Source: an uncultured Prevotellaceae bacterium | GTDB taxonomy: Bacteria; Bacteroidota; Bacteroidia; Bacteroidales; Bacteroidaceae | DNA length: 64,000 nt | NCBI GenBank assembly: GCA_947304115.1 | Contig: CAMZAE010000005.1 | Coordinates: 1-64,000, forward strand | Direction of reading: 5' to 3' | Shown: positions 50,454-58,760 of the stretch, in pieces | Layout of the letters: each line of letters opens with the position of its first letter | Numbering within the stretch: position 1 is the stretch's first letter | Program-made: the position numbers and the translations under genes | The notes under the pieces: model-generated | Seen by the model: the letters and a program-made list of their open reading frames with translations, nothing else | Database searches by the model: none | Told to the model about the DNA's origin: nothing

Positions 50454-52931
50454 ATGACACTGAATTTTTCAATAGAATACAGAACAGAATGGGGGCAAAG
50501 CGTGGAGGTCGAACTTTGCTTCCTTTCTGCCGACGGAAAAACATACAGGCAACGCTTCCCCCTGGAAACGGACGACGGCCTGCTTTGGAAGGGTGTATGT
50601 ATGCTTCGGGCACGCGGCAGCCAGTTGCATTATACATATATCATAACGGCTGGAGCGGAGGTGCTTCGCCGTGAATGGGATGTGGTGCCGCGCTTGTTCC
50701 CAGCCGACGATGCCCGCACTTATTTCTTCTTTGACCATTGGCGCAATATACCAGAGGCTTCTCACTGTTATACAGATGCCTATCAGGTTGCGTCGGGACA
50801 AAACGAAATGCCAAGGGCTTCGGTGGCTCTCTTCCCCAAGACCTATCTCTTTCGCGTGCAGGCTCCTCAGCTTGCCCCAGGAGAGAGAGTTGCCCTTGTC
50901 GGCGACCAACCGACGCTTGGCAATTGGGATGTGGCACGCGCTTTGCCGATGACACCTTCCAAACAGCAAGAATGGCTCCTCTCTATCAGTGGCGACGGCC
51001 TGCATTTGCCTTTCCAGTATAAATATGTAGTGTTTAGGAAGAACAACTCTGTCGAATGGGAAGAAGGTACCAACAGGCAGAGTCCGGATTTCCTCTTGGA
51101 TTTGAATCAAGTCATTGCCCTTACAGATGGCGAGATAAGGCTCGAAACCTCTCATTGGAAGGTGGCAGGGCTTGTCGTCCCACTCTTTTCGCTTAGGACA
51201 GAAGGCAGTCAGGGTGTTGGTGACTTCGGCGACCTCAAGGAGATTGCAGATTGGGCGAACCTGGCAGGGATGCACGCCGTTCAACTCCTGCCTATCTATG
51301 ACACGACACAGGACCGCACTGCTACGGACAGCTATCCCTACAATGCCATCAGCGTTCATGCCCTGCATCCCATCTATGCCGACCTCCGCCAATTGCCTCT
51401 TGCAGACAAGACGGCACTTGCTTCCTTCCAAAAGCGTTGGCAGAAGCTCAATGCACTTCCTGCGCTTGACTATGTGGAAGTCATCAAGCTGAAGGAAGAG
51501 TACCTGCATCAATACTATATGGAGCAAACGGCCCCCGCCGCCAAGGAGGGAGGTAAGCAACGCCCGGAAAGCCTTTCACTTCGGGAGAGGGAGGCTTTTT
51601 GCCGCGATAATGCCGAATGGTTGCAGCCTTATAGCGTCTTCTGCCATTTGCGGGACACTTACGGCACGCCCCAGTTCTCCAAATGGAAGAAACTTTCGAC
51701 CTACAACCGAAGTGCGGTGACGAAATATGCAGACCGTCATGCCAAAGAGGTTGGCTACTATATCTTTGTGCAGTACCTTTTGCATAAGCAACTGGCCGAG
51801 GCTGCGGCCTATGCCCACAGCCTGCGTGTCTTCCTGAAAGGCGACCTGCCTATCGGCATCAGTCCTTGCAGTGTCGAAGCCTGGCAGGAACCTCATCTTT
51901 TCCATACGGACATGGTGGCTGGTGCTCCGCCAGACGATTTCTCCCGTACAGGGCAAAACTGGGGATTCCCAACGTACAACTGGGAACAAATGGCTACAGA
52001 CGGCTATCTCTGGTGGAGGCAAAGGCTCGGTGGTATGGCCCGGTATTTCAGTGCTTACCGCATTGACCACATCCTGGGATTCTTCCGTATCTGGCAGATA
52101 CCCAAAGGCAGTCCTACGGCTTTGCTTGGACAGTTCTCGCCCGCATTGCCCATGAGTGTAGAGGAGATAGAGTCCTACGGAATGCAATTCCATGAAGAGT
52201 TGTTTGTGCCCGATGCAAAAAAGGCAGGACTGTATCATCCCCGTATCGGCGTAATCGGTGAAGAAGCCTGGCTTGCACTTCCCAAATATGAGCAAGATGC
52301 CTTTATCCGCCTCTATGAGGATTTCTTCTTCCGGCGTCACAATGACTTTTGGGCAGGTCAGGCCATGAAAAAACTTCCTGCGCTCATCAATGCAAGCAAC
52401 ATGCTGGTGTGTGGCGAAGACCTGGGGATGGTGCCAGCTTGTGTCGGGCCGGTTATGCAACAACTTGGCATCCTCAGCCTCGAAATACAGACAATGCCCA
52501 AGACGTATGGCATTCCCTTTGCCCAGCTACAGCAAAATCCTTATCGAAGCGTGGCTACCATCTTTACGCACGACATGCCGACGCTCCGCCTATGGTGGAA
52601 GGAGGACTCAGAGCGTACACAGCGATATTATAATCATGTATTGGAACATGATGGCAAGGCACCAGGGGAACCGTCTGGCCTGCTGTGCGAAGATGTTGTG
52701 ACACAGCATCTGAACAGTCCTTCCATGCTTTGCCTCATCAGCTTGCAGGACTGGCTATCGATGGACGAGGGCTTGCGGAACCCACATCCCGAGGAAGAGC
52801 GTATCAACGTGCCTGCCAACCCCAAGCATTATTGGCGCTATCGTATGCATCTACCTATCTCGGAACTCAAGAAGGCGAATGCATTCAGCGAAAGATTGAA
52901 GAAGCTGATTAGTGATTCGGGACGAGACTGA
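50454..52931 (+). CDS. malQ: 4-alpha-glucanotransferase (GH77) with two CBM20-type domains
   Basis: ATG 50454 is chosen because the longer frame adds a Phe/Leu-rich stretch from the leader. The 825-aa product has two starch-binding CBM20 domains (about 1-105, and 118-220 with QAPQLAPGERVALVGDQPTLGNW split across strands). The GH77 domain follows (about 235-815) with nucleophile Asp538 (RIDH), acid/base Glu655 (GEDLG) and THDMPTLRLWW. It disproportionates maltodextrins in the cytoplasm. A loop AKEGGKQRPESLSLRERE near residue 364 is encoded by a GC-rich hairpin-like repeat and is probably an insertion. Confidence 0.94.
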   Translation: MTLNFSIEYRTEWGQSVEVELCFLSADGKTYRQRFPLETDDGLLWKGVCMLRARGSQLHYTYIITAGAEVLRREWDVVPRLFPADDARTYFFFDHWRNIPEASHCYTDAYQVASGQNEMPRASVALFPKTYLFRVQAPQLAPGERVALVGDQPTLGNWDVARALPMTPSKQQEWLLSISGDGLHLPFQYKYVVFRKNNSVEWEEGTNRQSPDFLLDLNQVIALTDGEIRLETSHWKVAGLVVPLFSLRTEGSQGVGDFGDLKEIADWANLAGMHAVQLLPIYDTTQDRTATDSYPYNAISVHALHPIYADLRQLPLADKTALASFQKRWQKLNALPALDYVEVIKLKEEYLHQYYMEQTAPAAKEGGKQRPESLSLREREAFCRDNAEWLQPYSVFCHLRDTYGTPQFSKWKKLSTYNRSAVTKYADRHAKEVGYYIFVQYLLHKQLAEAAAYAHSLRVFLKGDLPIGISPCSVEAWQEPHLFHTDMVAGAPPDDFSRTGQNWGFPTYNWEQMATDGYLWWRQRLGGMARYFSAYRIDHILGFFRIWQIPKGSPTALLGQFSPALPMSVEEIESYGMQFHEELFVPDAKKAGLYHPRIGVIGEEAWLALPKYEQDAFIRLYEDFFFRRHNDFWAGQAMKKLPALINASNMLVCGEDLGMVPACVGPVMQQLGILSLEIQTMPKTYGIPFAQLQQNPYRSVATIFTHDMPTLRLWWKEDSERTQRYYNHVLEHDGKAPGEPSGLLCEDVVTQHLNSPSMLCLISLQDWLSMDEGLRNPHPEEERINVPANPKHYWRYRMHLPISELKKANAFSERLKKLISDSGRD

Positions 52932-52975
52932 AATTCTATCAACTCTCACTTCATCATCTCTTTATACAGAGGCCC

Positions 52976-53746
52976 TTACAGGAATGCCGTCAGCGGTGAA
53001 CTGGCCTCGGCATCGTTGCTGATGGCTCCAAGCCCTGCTTCGTAGGCCTGACGGCCTGCAATGACGGCCTGCCTGAAGGCATCTGCCATTTTTACAGGAT
53101 TGCCAGAAACGGCAATGGCGGTGTTGACGAGACAACAGTCTGCGCCCATCTCCATTGCTTCTGCTGCATGGCTTGGGGCACCGATGCCTGCATCGACAAC
53201 AACCGGCACCGTGGCCTGTTCGATGATGATTTCAAGAAAGTCCTTCATGCGAAGCCCCTTGTTTGTGCCGATGGGTGCAGCCAATGGCATAACGGTTGCC
53301 GCTCCTGCCTCTTCAAGATGCTTGCAAAGTGTCGGATCTGCCTGACAATAAGGAAGCACTACGAAGCCAAGTTTGACCAGTTCTTCTGTCGCCTTAAGTG
53401 TCTCGACAGAGTCTGGGAGGAGGTAGCGCGGGTCTGGATGAATCTCCAGCTTCAGCCAATTTGTTCCGAAAGCCTCGCGAGCCATCTGTGCAGCAAAGAC
53501 GGCTTCCTCGGCATTGCGGACACCGCTGGTGTTGGGTAGCAACTGGATGTTCTTGTTCTGCGTGATGTGCGTCAGCAGGTCATCCTCTGCATCTCCCAAC
53601 TCGATGCGCTTCATGGCAACCGTCACCATCTCTGTGCCGGAAGCTGCTATGGCACGCGCCATAAGGTCGTTGTTGTTGAACTTTCCTGTCCCCAGGAACA
53701 GGCGCGAATTGAATTCACGTCCAGCTATAATCAGTTTATTATTCAT
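52976..53746 (-). CDS. thiG: Thiazole synthase ThiG
   Basis: A 256-aa TIM barrel of normal length. Signatures: [23 protein letters not shown] (Schiff-base lysine), [45 protein letters not shown] split over two strands. It makes the thiazole phosphate from DXP, ThiS-thiocarboxylate and dehydroglycine. The start overlaps the thiE stop by 8 nt. Neither thiH/thiO nor thiC is in the window, so the glycine donor enzyme must be elsewhere. Confidence 0.96.
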   Translation of the reverse strand: MNNKLIIAGREFNSRLFLGTGKFNNNDLMARAIAASGTEMVTVAMKRIELGDAEDDLLTHITQNKNIQLLPNTSGVRNAEEAVFAAQMAREAFGTNWLKLEIHPDPRYLLPDSVETLKATEELVKLGFVVLPYCQADPTLCKHLEEAGAATVMPLAAPIGTNKGLRMKDFLEIIIEQATVPVVVDAGIGAPSHAAEAMEMGADCCLVNTAIAVSGNPVKMADAFRQAVIAGRQAYEAGLGAISNDAEASSPLTAFL

Positions 53747-54350
53747 AGGACATTATTCTTTTTATTTCTTCTTTAGGATTGTCTGCCCGAAGGATGGCTC
53801 CTGACAGGGCGATGCCTGCGATGCCTGTCTGCATGAGGGCAGGAATGTCGTTGGCGGTAATGCCGCCGATGGCAACGACAGGGATGTCGATGCCTGCCTT
53901 GCGAACTCGCTGCATGATGTCGTGATAACCTTCAAGGCCGAGGGTGGGGGAGAGCTTCTCCTTTGTCGTTGTGAAACGGAAAGGGCCACAGCCGATATAG
54001 TTGGCCGAAGCACGATAGTGCATCTCTATGTCCTCGAAGGTGTTGGCTGTACCTCCGATGATAACGTCATTCCCAAGGATGCGTCTTGCTTCGGCAATGG
54101 GCATGTCGTTCTTGCCGAGGTGAACGCCGTCGGCATTTAACTCATGCACCAGTTCCACGCGGTCGTCGATGATGAACGTCGTGCGGTGTTCGTCGCAGAG
54201 CTTCCTCACTTCTTTTCCTATACAGAGGAATTCGGCATCCGATGCGTCTTTCATGCGAAGCTGAACCCATCTTATGCCTCCTTCGATGGCAAGGCGTATG
54301 CCCTCCAGATAACTGTATTGTTCTGTGAAGTGTGAAATGAACTGTATCAT
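53739..54350 (-). CDS. thiE: Thiamine phosphate synthase ThiE
   Basis: ATG 54350 overlaps the thiS stop (ATGA); ATG 54359 is an in-frame alternative. The 203-aa protein has [30 protein letters not shown], the [14 protein letters not shown] phosphate loop and [12 protein letters not shown]. It couples HMP-PP and thiazole phosphate. Translationally coupled on both sides. Confidence 0.95.
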   Translation of the reverse strand: MIQFISHFTEQYSYLEGIRLAIEGGIRWVQLRMKDASDAEFLCIGKEVRKLCDEHRTTFIIDDRVELVHELNADGVHLGKNDMPIAEARRILGNDVIIGGTANTFEDIEMHYRASANYIGCGPFRFTTTKEKLSPTLGLEGYHDIMQRVRKAGIDIPVVAIGGITANDIPALMQTGIAGIALSGAILRADNPKEEIKRIMSYE

Positions 54351-54544
54351 CCTCCGCATGCTGCTTTAATGATGACAATGTGTATGCCTTCGCTAAGTGG
54401 CGTTTGCTCCCACAGCGTTCTCGGTATCATCTTCCCTTCTATGGCCACAGCCACACCCTTCTCTGGCAAGGCAAGCTCTGCGGCAAGGACACCCAAGTTC
54501 GTGGCTTCTGTACTTATTGGTTTGTTATTGACGAAATAATTCAT
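54347..54544 (-). CDS. thiS: Sulfur carrier protein ThiS
   Basis: A 65-aa ubiquitin-like protein ending in the required Gly-Gly (KAACGG). An ordinary ThiS start (MNYFVNNKP) and size. The C-terminal glycine is thiocarboxylated to carry sulfur to ThiG. First of the tightly overlapping thiS-thiE-thiG trio; a degenerate repeat separates it from thiD. Confidence 0.95.
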   Translation of the reverse strand: MNYFVNNKPISTEATNLGVLAAELALPEKGVAVAIEGKMIPRTLWEQTPLSEGIHIVIIKAACGG

Positions 54545-54547
54545 AAA

Positions 54548-54586
54548 GTCAATCCCTAATCCTTAATCCCTAATCTTTAATCCCTA
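54548..54586. repeat. CCCTAAT/CCTTAAT heptamer repeat
   Basis: AATCCCTAATCCTTAATCCC and further units between thiD and thiS reach into the thiD stop codon. It replaces the place where a riboswitch might be expected; no CTGAGA thi-box is present. Confidence 0.65.
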
Positions 54587-55381
54587 AATCCACTTCACCG
54601 GTCCATGTCCATGTCCTATTTCATACTCTGCTCCTGCGAGAATGGCATTTGCAATGAATGCTTTTGCGCCTTTGGCAGCCTCTTGCAATGTTTGGCCGTT
54701 GGCAAGCAGGGCAGCAAAGGCAGACGACATCGTGCAACCCGTACCGTGCGTGTTCCTTGTCTGTATTCTCTTTGAGGGCAGTTCAAGCAGTTCGCTCGTC
54801 TCAGCATCGTAGAAGTAGTCGATGAGTTTGTCCTCTTTCAGATGTCCTGCTTTGAGCAAGACAGAGACACCGTACATGTCTGCCAGTTTCCTCGTTGCTT
54901 GGGGCAAGGCTTCTTGAGATTCGAGCCTTTTGCCTTCAAGCAATATCTCTGCCTCCGGGATGTTGGGCGTGATGACACGGGCAAGAGGGATGAGTTCTGT
55001 CCGAAGCGATGCGATGGCATCCTCTTCCAAGAGACAGTGGCCGCTGGTCGAGACCATAACAGGGTCGATGACCAAGTTACGAACCTTGTGCTTGCGGAGC
55101 GTTTCGCTGACGGCCTGTACAATTTCAGCAGACTGTAACATGCCTGTCTTCACGGCATCGGCGCCAATGTCGCTCAGCACGGCCTCTATCTGCCCCTTGA
55201 TGATGCCCGCTGGCACAGGATGAACAGCCTTTACACCTATCGTGTTCTGCACGGTGATGGCTGTAATGGCAGTGGCAGCATAGCACCCAAGGGCCGAGAT
55301 GGTCTTGATGTCGGCCTGAATGCCTGCCCCGCCTCCGCTGTCGCTGCCAGCTATGCTCAGTACTCTTGTATATTGTTTCAT
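54584..55381 (-). CDS. thiD: Hydroxymethylpyrimidine/phosphomethylpyrimidine kinase ThiD
   Basis: A 265-aa ribokinase-fold enzyme: SIAGSDSGGGAGIQADIKT, VIDPVMVSTSGHCLL, TPNIPEAEILL and anion hole RNTHGTGCTMSSA. It makes HMP-PP for ThiE. The stop codon lies in repeat sequence. Preceded by the DUF4491 gene with 4 nt between. Confidence 0.96.
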   Translation of the reverse strand: MKQYTRVLSIAGSDSGGGAGIQADIKTISALGCYAATAITAITVQNTIGVKAVHPVPAGIIKGQIEAVLSDIGADAVKTGMLQSAEIVQAVSETLRKHKVRNLVIDPVMVSTSGHCLLEEDAIASLRTELIPLARVITPNIPEAEILLEGKRLESQEALPQATRKLADMYGVSVLLKAGHLKEDKLIDYFYDAETSELLELPSKRIQTRNTHGTGCTMSSAFAALLANGQTLQEAAKGAKAFIANAILAGAEYEIGHGHGPVKWI

Positions 55382-55385
55382 TCCT

Positions 55386-55679
55386 TTATTTTTTCATTTT
55401 CTTTGGGAACCACCCCTTGCGTACACGTTCCCTTTGCTGGAAGAGTTCCAGAATGGACCAGAAGCAGGAAAAGCTGAAAACACCGAGCAACACCGAGGCA
55501 TATACGTTGCTGACAAATAAAGAACCAATGCAGCCAGCGAATCCCATGATGAGGAACACCGGCCAGCATTTCACCCCGAAATGGTACTCGCTTTTGATGA
55601 CCAGCGGATGAAAGATGCCAATGCACAGGAAAGTCGCCAAGCCAAGTATAATGCCGTGATAGTTTATTGTGTCAAGCAT
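55386..55679 (-). CDS. DUF4491 family membrane protein
   Basis: A 97-aa protein with three hydrophobic helices (about 8-25, 38-55, 60-78) and a basic end (WFPKKMKK). NYHGIILGLATFLCIGIFHP and FGVKCWPVFLIMGF are characteristic of DUF4491. Function unknown. Its tight linkage to thiD suggests, but does not prove, a link to thiamine or a precursor. Confidence 0.85.
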   Translation of the reverse strand: MLDTINYHGIILGLATFLCIGIFHPLVIKSEYHFGVKCWPVFLIMGFAGCIGSLFVSNVYASVLLGVFSFSCFWSILELFQQRERVRKGWFPKKMKK

Positions 55680-55681
55680 AC

Positions 55682-55731
55682 CCTTTTAACTTTTTAACAT
55701 ATTAACCTTTTAACTCTTTAACCTTTTCAAT
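55682..55731. repeat. TTTTAAC-type repeat
   Basis: CCTTTTAACTTTTTAACATA and further TTTTAAC units fill the gap between the ProXp-type gene and DUF4491 and touch the former's stop codon. Confidence 0.6.
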
Positions 55732-56278
55732 AGAGCCGTATGTATTCGTAAGTATTGCCCACTTCGGCGAGATACCGCTCAAAGTCTTCAAGAGCGATAA
55801 CAACGGTGCCGCGACAGTCGTTAGGGTGGAAGGAAAGTGTCTTCCTGCTGGGATCTGGGTAGTTGCTGTCATCCTTTAGCGCAGCGTCAAGGAAAAGGTG
55901 TACGTGGTGCTCCGTGTCGTTGATAAGTCCGAAAGGAGAGACACTGCCAGGCTCAAGTCCAAGATATTTCATCATGCGCTCCGGAGAAGCGAAGGAGAGC
56001 TTGCCGCAGGAAGGCTTGCCCTGTGCCTGAAGCGCTTGCTTGAGACGGGCTTCAAGGTCGTGGATGTCCAAGTCATGGTCGCAATGGAAGCAGATGAGGT
56101 AGTGCTGATTGCCCTTGTGGTTGCGCATGAAGATGTTCTTGCAGTGCACAGAACCGTCATCCTTCCACCAGCGTTTGGCCTCCTCGATGGTCTTGCCATC
56201 GGGGTGGTTGTAGCAAGTGAATGGAATGTCGTGTTCCCGAAGATATTTGAGTACAGCGTCTTGTCTCTCTGTTGCCAT
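55727..56278 (-). CDS. Prolyl-tRNA synthetase-associated domain protein (ProXp/YbaK type)
   Basis: The 183-aa product starts at ATG 56278 (MATERQDAVLKYL). It has the YbaK/aminoacyl-tRNA deacylase fold, with catalytic-type lysine in HCKNIFMRNHKGNQHYLI, GKLSFASPERMMKYLGLEPGSVSPFGL and the final GTVVIALEDFERYL. Stand-alone members hydrolyse Ala-tRNA-Pro or similar mischarged tRNA. Promoter 45 nt upstream; the DUF4491-thi genes follow after a repeat-filled gap and may be read from it. Confidence 0.92.
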   Translation of the reverse strand: MATERQDAVLKYLREHDIPFTCYNHPDGKTIEEAKRWWKDDGSVHCKNIFMRNHKGNQHYLICFHCDHDLDIHDLEARLKQALQAQGKPSCGKLSFASPERMMKYLGLEPGSVSPFGLINDTEHHVHLFLDAALKDDSNYPDPSRKTLSFHPNDCRGTVVIALEDFERYLAEVGNTYEYIRLY

Positions 56279-56323
56279 GTTGCTTCTGTTTTGCGAGGTT
56301 GTCCCTTCCCTCCTATTCTTTTG

Positions 56324-56331
56324 CAAAGGTA
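56324..56331 (-). promoter_or_regulatory. Promoter -7 box of ProXp-type gene
   Basis: TACCTTTG on the minus strand, 45 nt before 56278. Confidence 0.8.
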
Positions 56332-56472
56332 TGGAAAAAACGCAAAACTTCCAAATCCCCTATCAACAAAAAAGAATAATTCAACACGCAAAATAACTGA
56401 TGCAGAGTCAACCAGCAAGTGCAAGTTTGGTGCAAAGTCACATAATTATTTTCATTATTCAACTTTTCTTTT

Positions 56473-56480
56473 TACCTTTG
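56473..56480 (+). promoter_or_regulatory. Promoter -7 box of slyD-like gene
   Basis: TACCTTTG, 31 nt before ATG 56512. Confidence 0.8.
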
Positions 56481-56511
56481 CATATTGTTTATTATAAAAA
56501 ACAGCAGAATT

Positions 56512-57087
56512 ATGGCTACAGAGAATCCAAACAAGTACATTGCCGTTTCGTATAAACTCTATATGAGAGGTTCGGACGATACACCAGAACTGGTTGAAGA
56601 AACCGCAGAGGGCGAGCCTTTTGTTTTTGTCAGTGCCTTGGGCATGACACTTGATGCTTTTGAGGCCCAGATCGTTCCTCTGAAGGTTGGCGATAAGTTT
56701 GATTTCACCCTTGCTCCTGCCGATGCTTACGGCGACTATGAGGCTTCTGGCAAGCAGACGCTGCCTCGTAAAGTCTTTGAGATAAATGGGAATCTCGATT
56801 CCCGCTATATCTTTGAAGGTGCGGTTGTGCCTTTGAGCAGTGCCGACGGAGCACGGTTCAACGGCACCATAGTAGAGATTGGTGATGAGGCGATTACCGT
56901 TGACCTCAATCATCCTCTTGCAGGCAAAAGCCTAAACTTTGTCGGCACCATTATCGAGAGCCGCGATGCTACCAACGAAGAGGTGCGTGATGCTCTCAAC
57001 CAAATAACAGGTTGTGGCGGAAGCTGCGGTGGAGGCTGCGGTAATTGCGGCGGTGGCAGTTGCGAGAGCTGCGGCGGTTGTAAATAG
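56512..57087 (+). CDS. SlyD-like FKBP-type peptidyl-prolyl isomerase
   Basis: The 191-aa product starts at ATG 56512 (MATENPNKYIAVSYKLY). FKBP halves flank an insert-in-flap domain (AYGDYEASGKQTLPRKVF through VDLNHPLAGKSLNF), as in SlyD. The last 24 residues hold seven cysteines in a Gly-rich tail (GCGGSCGGGCGNCGG...), equivalent to SlyD's metal-binding His/Cys tail but made only of Cys. It assists folding and may store or deliver nickel or zinc. It converges on the Mrp gene with a 5-nt gap. Confidence 0.93.
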   Translation: MATENPNKYIAVSYKLYMRGSDDTPELVEETAEGEPFVFVSALGMTLDAFEAQIVPLKVGDKFDFTLAPADAYGDYEASGKQTLPRKVFEINGNLDSRYIFEGAVVPLSSADGARFNGTIVEIGDEAITVDLNHPLAGKSLNFVGTIIESRDATNEEVRDALNQITGCGGSCGGGCGNCGGGSCESCGGCK

Positions 57088-57092
57088 TGTTG

Positions 57093-58190
57093 TTATTTTA
57101 CTCCCACTATTTGTGTGGGTGGTAGCTGGGCTTTTCGCTTGTCGGTTTCGGTGACAATGCGAGCGGCAAGCAGCATGAAGGCTTGCCCTGTGATGCTTGC
57201 AGGATTGTCGGCGGCCGGAATGCCATTGTCTCCGCTTTCGCAGATGTCTTGAACAACAGGAATCTGAGCCAAGAGCGGTAGCTGCATTTGTACTGCCAAC
57301 TGCTTGACTCCTTCTTTTCCGAAGATATAGTAATGCTCGTCGGGATGCTGTGCCGGCGTGAACCAAGCCATATTCTCTACGAGGCCGAGGATAGGGACGT
57401 TTACCTTCTCGTTCTGGTACATGTCGATACCTTTGCGGGCATCGGCCAAAGCCACCTGTTGGGGCGTGCTGACAATGACGGCTCCCGTGATGGGGATGGT
57501 CTGGACGAGCGTCAGGTGGATGTCTGACGTGCCAGGAGGCGTGTCGAGGATAAAGTAGTCGAGGTCGCCCCAGTTCGCATCGCCGATGAGTTGCTTGAGC
57601 GCATTGCTTGCCATGCCGCCTCGCCACATGATGCCCTGCTCTGGGTTGACGAAGAAGCCGATGCTCAGCACCTTCACGCCATATTTCTCTACAGGCACAA
57701 GAAGGTCTCGCCCGCCGATATTCTCGCTGTAAGGGCGTGCATCTTCCATTTGGAACATCTTGGGCACAGAGGGACCGAAGATGTCGCAGTCAAGCAACCC
57801 GACGCGCATTCCCATTCTCGCCAAAGCCACAGCCAAATTGACCGCCACAGTGCTCTTGCCCACACCGCCCTTGCCACTGGATACGGCAATGATGTTCTTT
57901 ACGCCGGGTAGCAGGTCGGGGAGGTCTGGACGTGGTGTCTGCAAGGCACGTGTCTTTATTTCCACTTCGGCATCCTTGCTGGCGTAGGCGTGAATGGCGG
58001 CTTCGGCTGCTTTCACGACGCTGCGCATGAAGGGATCCGTGGGCTTGTCGAAGATGAGGGTGAAGGAGACGCTGAGGCCTGCGATGCGCATATCGTCATC
58101 GACCATCTTCATCTCCACAATGCTCTTGCCCGTCCCTGGATAGCGGACAGTGGCGAGGGCGTCGAGTATAAGCTGGGGGTAAAGGTTCAT
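57093..58190 (-). CDS. Mrp/ApbC-family iron-sulfur cluster carrier ATPase
   Basis: The 365-aa product starts at ATG 58190. An N-terminal MIP18/DUF59 domain (about 1-90) is followed by a deviant Walker A AVSSGKGGVGKSTVAVNLA, LLDCDIFGPSVP, FILDTPPGTSDIHL and GLVENMAWF. In place of the usual CxxC after ENM-, the nearby residues are TPAQHPDEHYY, so the classical cluster ligands appear absent. It carries or inserts Fe-S clusters in relatives. nrdG/nrdD (Fe-S and radical enzymes) lie just upstream. Confidence 0.92.
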   Translation of the reverse strand: MNLYPQLILDALATVRYPGTGKSIVEMKMVDDDMRIAGLSVSFTLIFDKPTDPFMRSVVKAAEAAIHAYASKDAEVEIKTRALQTPRPDLPDLLPGVKNIIAVSSGKGGVGKSTVAVNLAVALARMGMRVGLLDCDIFGPSVPKMFQMEDARPYSENIGGRDLLVPVEKYGVKVLSIGFFVNPEQGIMWRGGMASNALKQLIGDANWGDLDYFILDTPPGTSDIHLTLVQTIPITGAVIVSTPQQVALADARKGIDMYQNEKVNVPILGLVENMAWFTPAQHPDEHYYIFGKEGVKQLAVQMQLPLLAQIPVVQDICESGDNGIPAADNPASITGQAFMLLAARIVTETDKRKAQLPPTQIVGVK

Positions 58191-58203
58191 CAAAGTAATT
58201 TCC

Positions 58204-58254
58204 TAATGACGTAATAACGAAATAGCGTAATAACGTGGTAACGAAATGACGAAA
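58204..58254. repeat. TAACGAAAT-type octamer repeat
   Basis: TGACGTAATAACGAAATAGC and further TAACG units fill the gap between the Mrp gene and nrdG. Same class as 14172-14213. Confidence 0.6.
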
Positions 58255-58265
58255 GGTATTATTCT

Positions 58266-58760
58266 TTATTCCTCTCGCTGCCAGGGCACGACGCAGCCTT
58301 CCTTCTGCGAGCGTGGCACGTCGATAAGCCGTTGGTTGCTGCTGCCTCGGAAGAGCAAGCCCTCGTCGCGAAGCCTCTGGACGAAAGGGCCGTCAACCAA
58401 CACATCTATATATTGTAGCAGGCGTTGTGCCATGTCGTTGTGAAGCAAGTCCTCGTAGCGGAAGCCTGTGTAGCACCAGATGGTCTTGTCTGATTCTTTC
58501 TTGATGCGTGCGGCAAGTTCTGCAAAGCCTTCTGCCTGAAAGAGCGGGTCGCCGCCTGTGAAGGTGACATCGGCAAAAGGGTCGGCAAGTATCTCTTCAA
58601 GCAGGTCGTCTGTACTGCGGTCTTTGCCTGTACCAAAAGCCCACGACTGCGGATTGTGGCAGCCGGGGCATTGGTGGCGACATCCTGCACAGTAGATGCT
58701 TGTGCGGAAGCCGGGGCCATCTACTGTGGTGTCGTGCAGGACACGGAGTACGTTAATCAT
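58266..58760 (-). CDS. nrdG: Anaerobic ribonucleotide reductase activating protein NrdG
   Basis: A 164-aa radical SAM enzyme with CRHQCPGC (C-x3-C-x2-C), FTGGDPLFQ and IWCYTGFRYEDL. It installs the glycyl radical on NrdD using SAM and a 4Fe-4S cluster. The start overlaps the nrdD stop by 8 nt, so stoichiometry is probably set by coupling. Confidence 0.95.
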   Translation of the reverse strand: MINVLRVLHDTTVDGPGFRTSIYCAGCRHQCPGCHNPQSWAFGTGKDRSTDDLLEEILADPFADVTFTGGDPLFQAEGFAELAARIKKESDKTIWCYTGFRYEDLLHNDMAQRLLQYIDVLVDGPFVQRLRDEGLLFRGSSNQRLIDVPRSQKEGCVVPWQREE

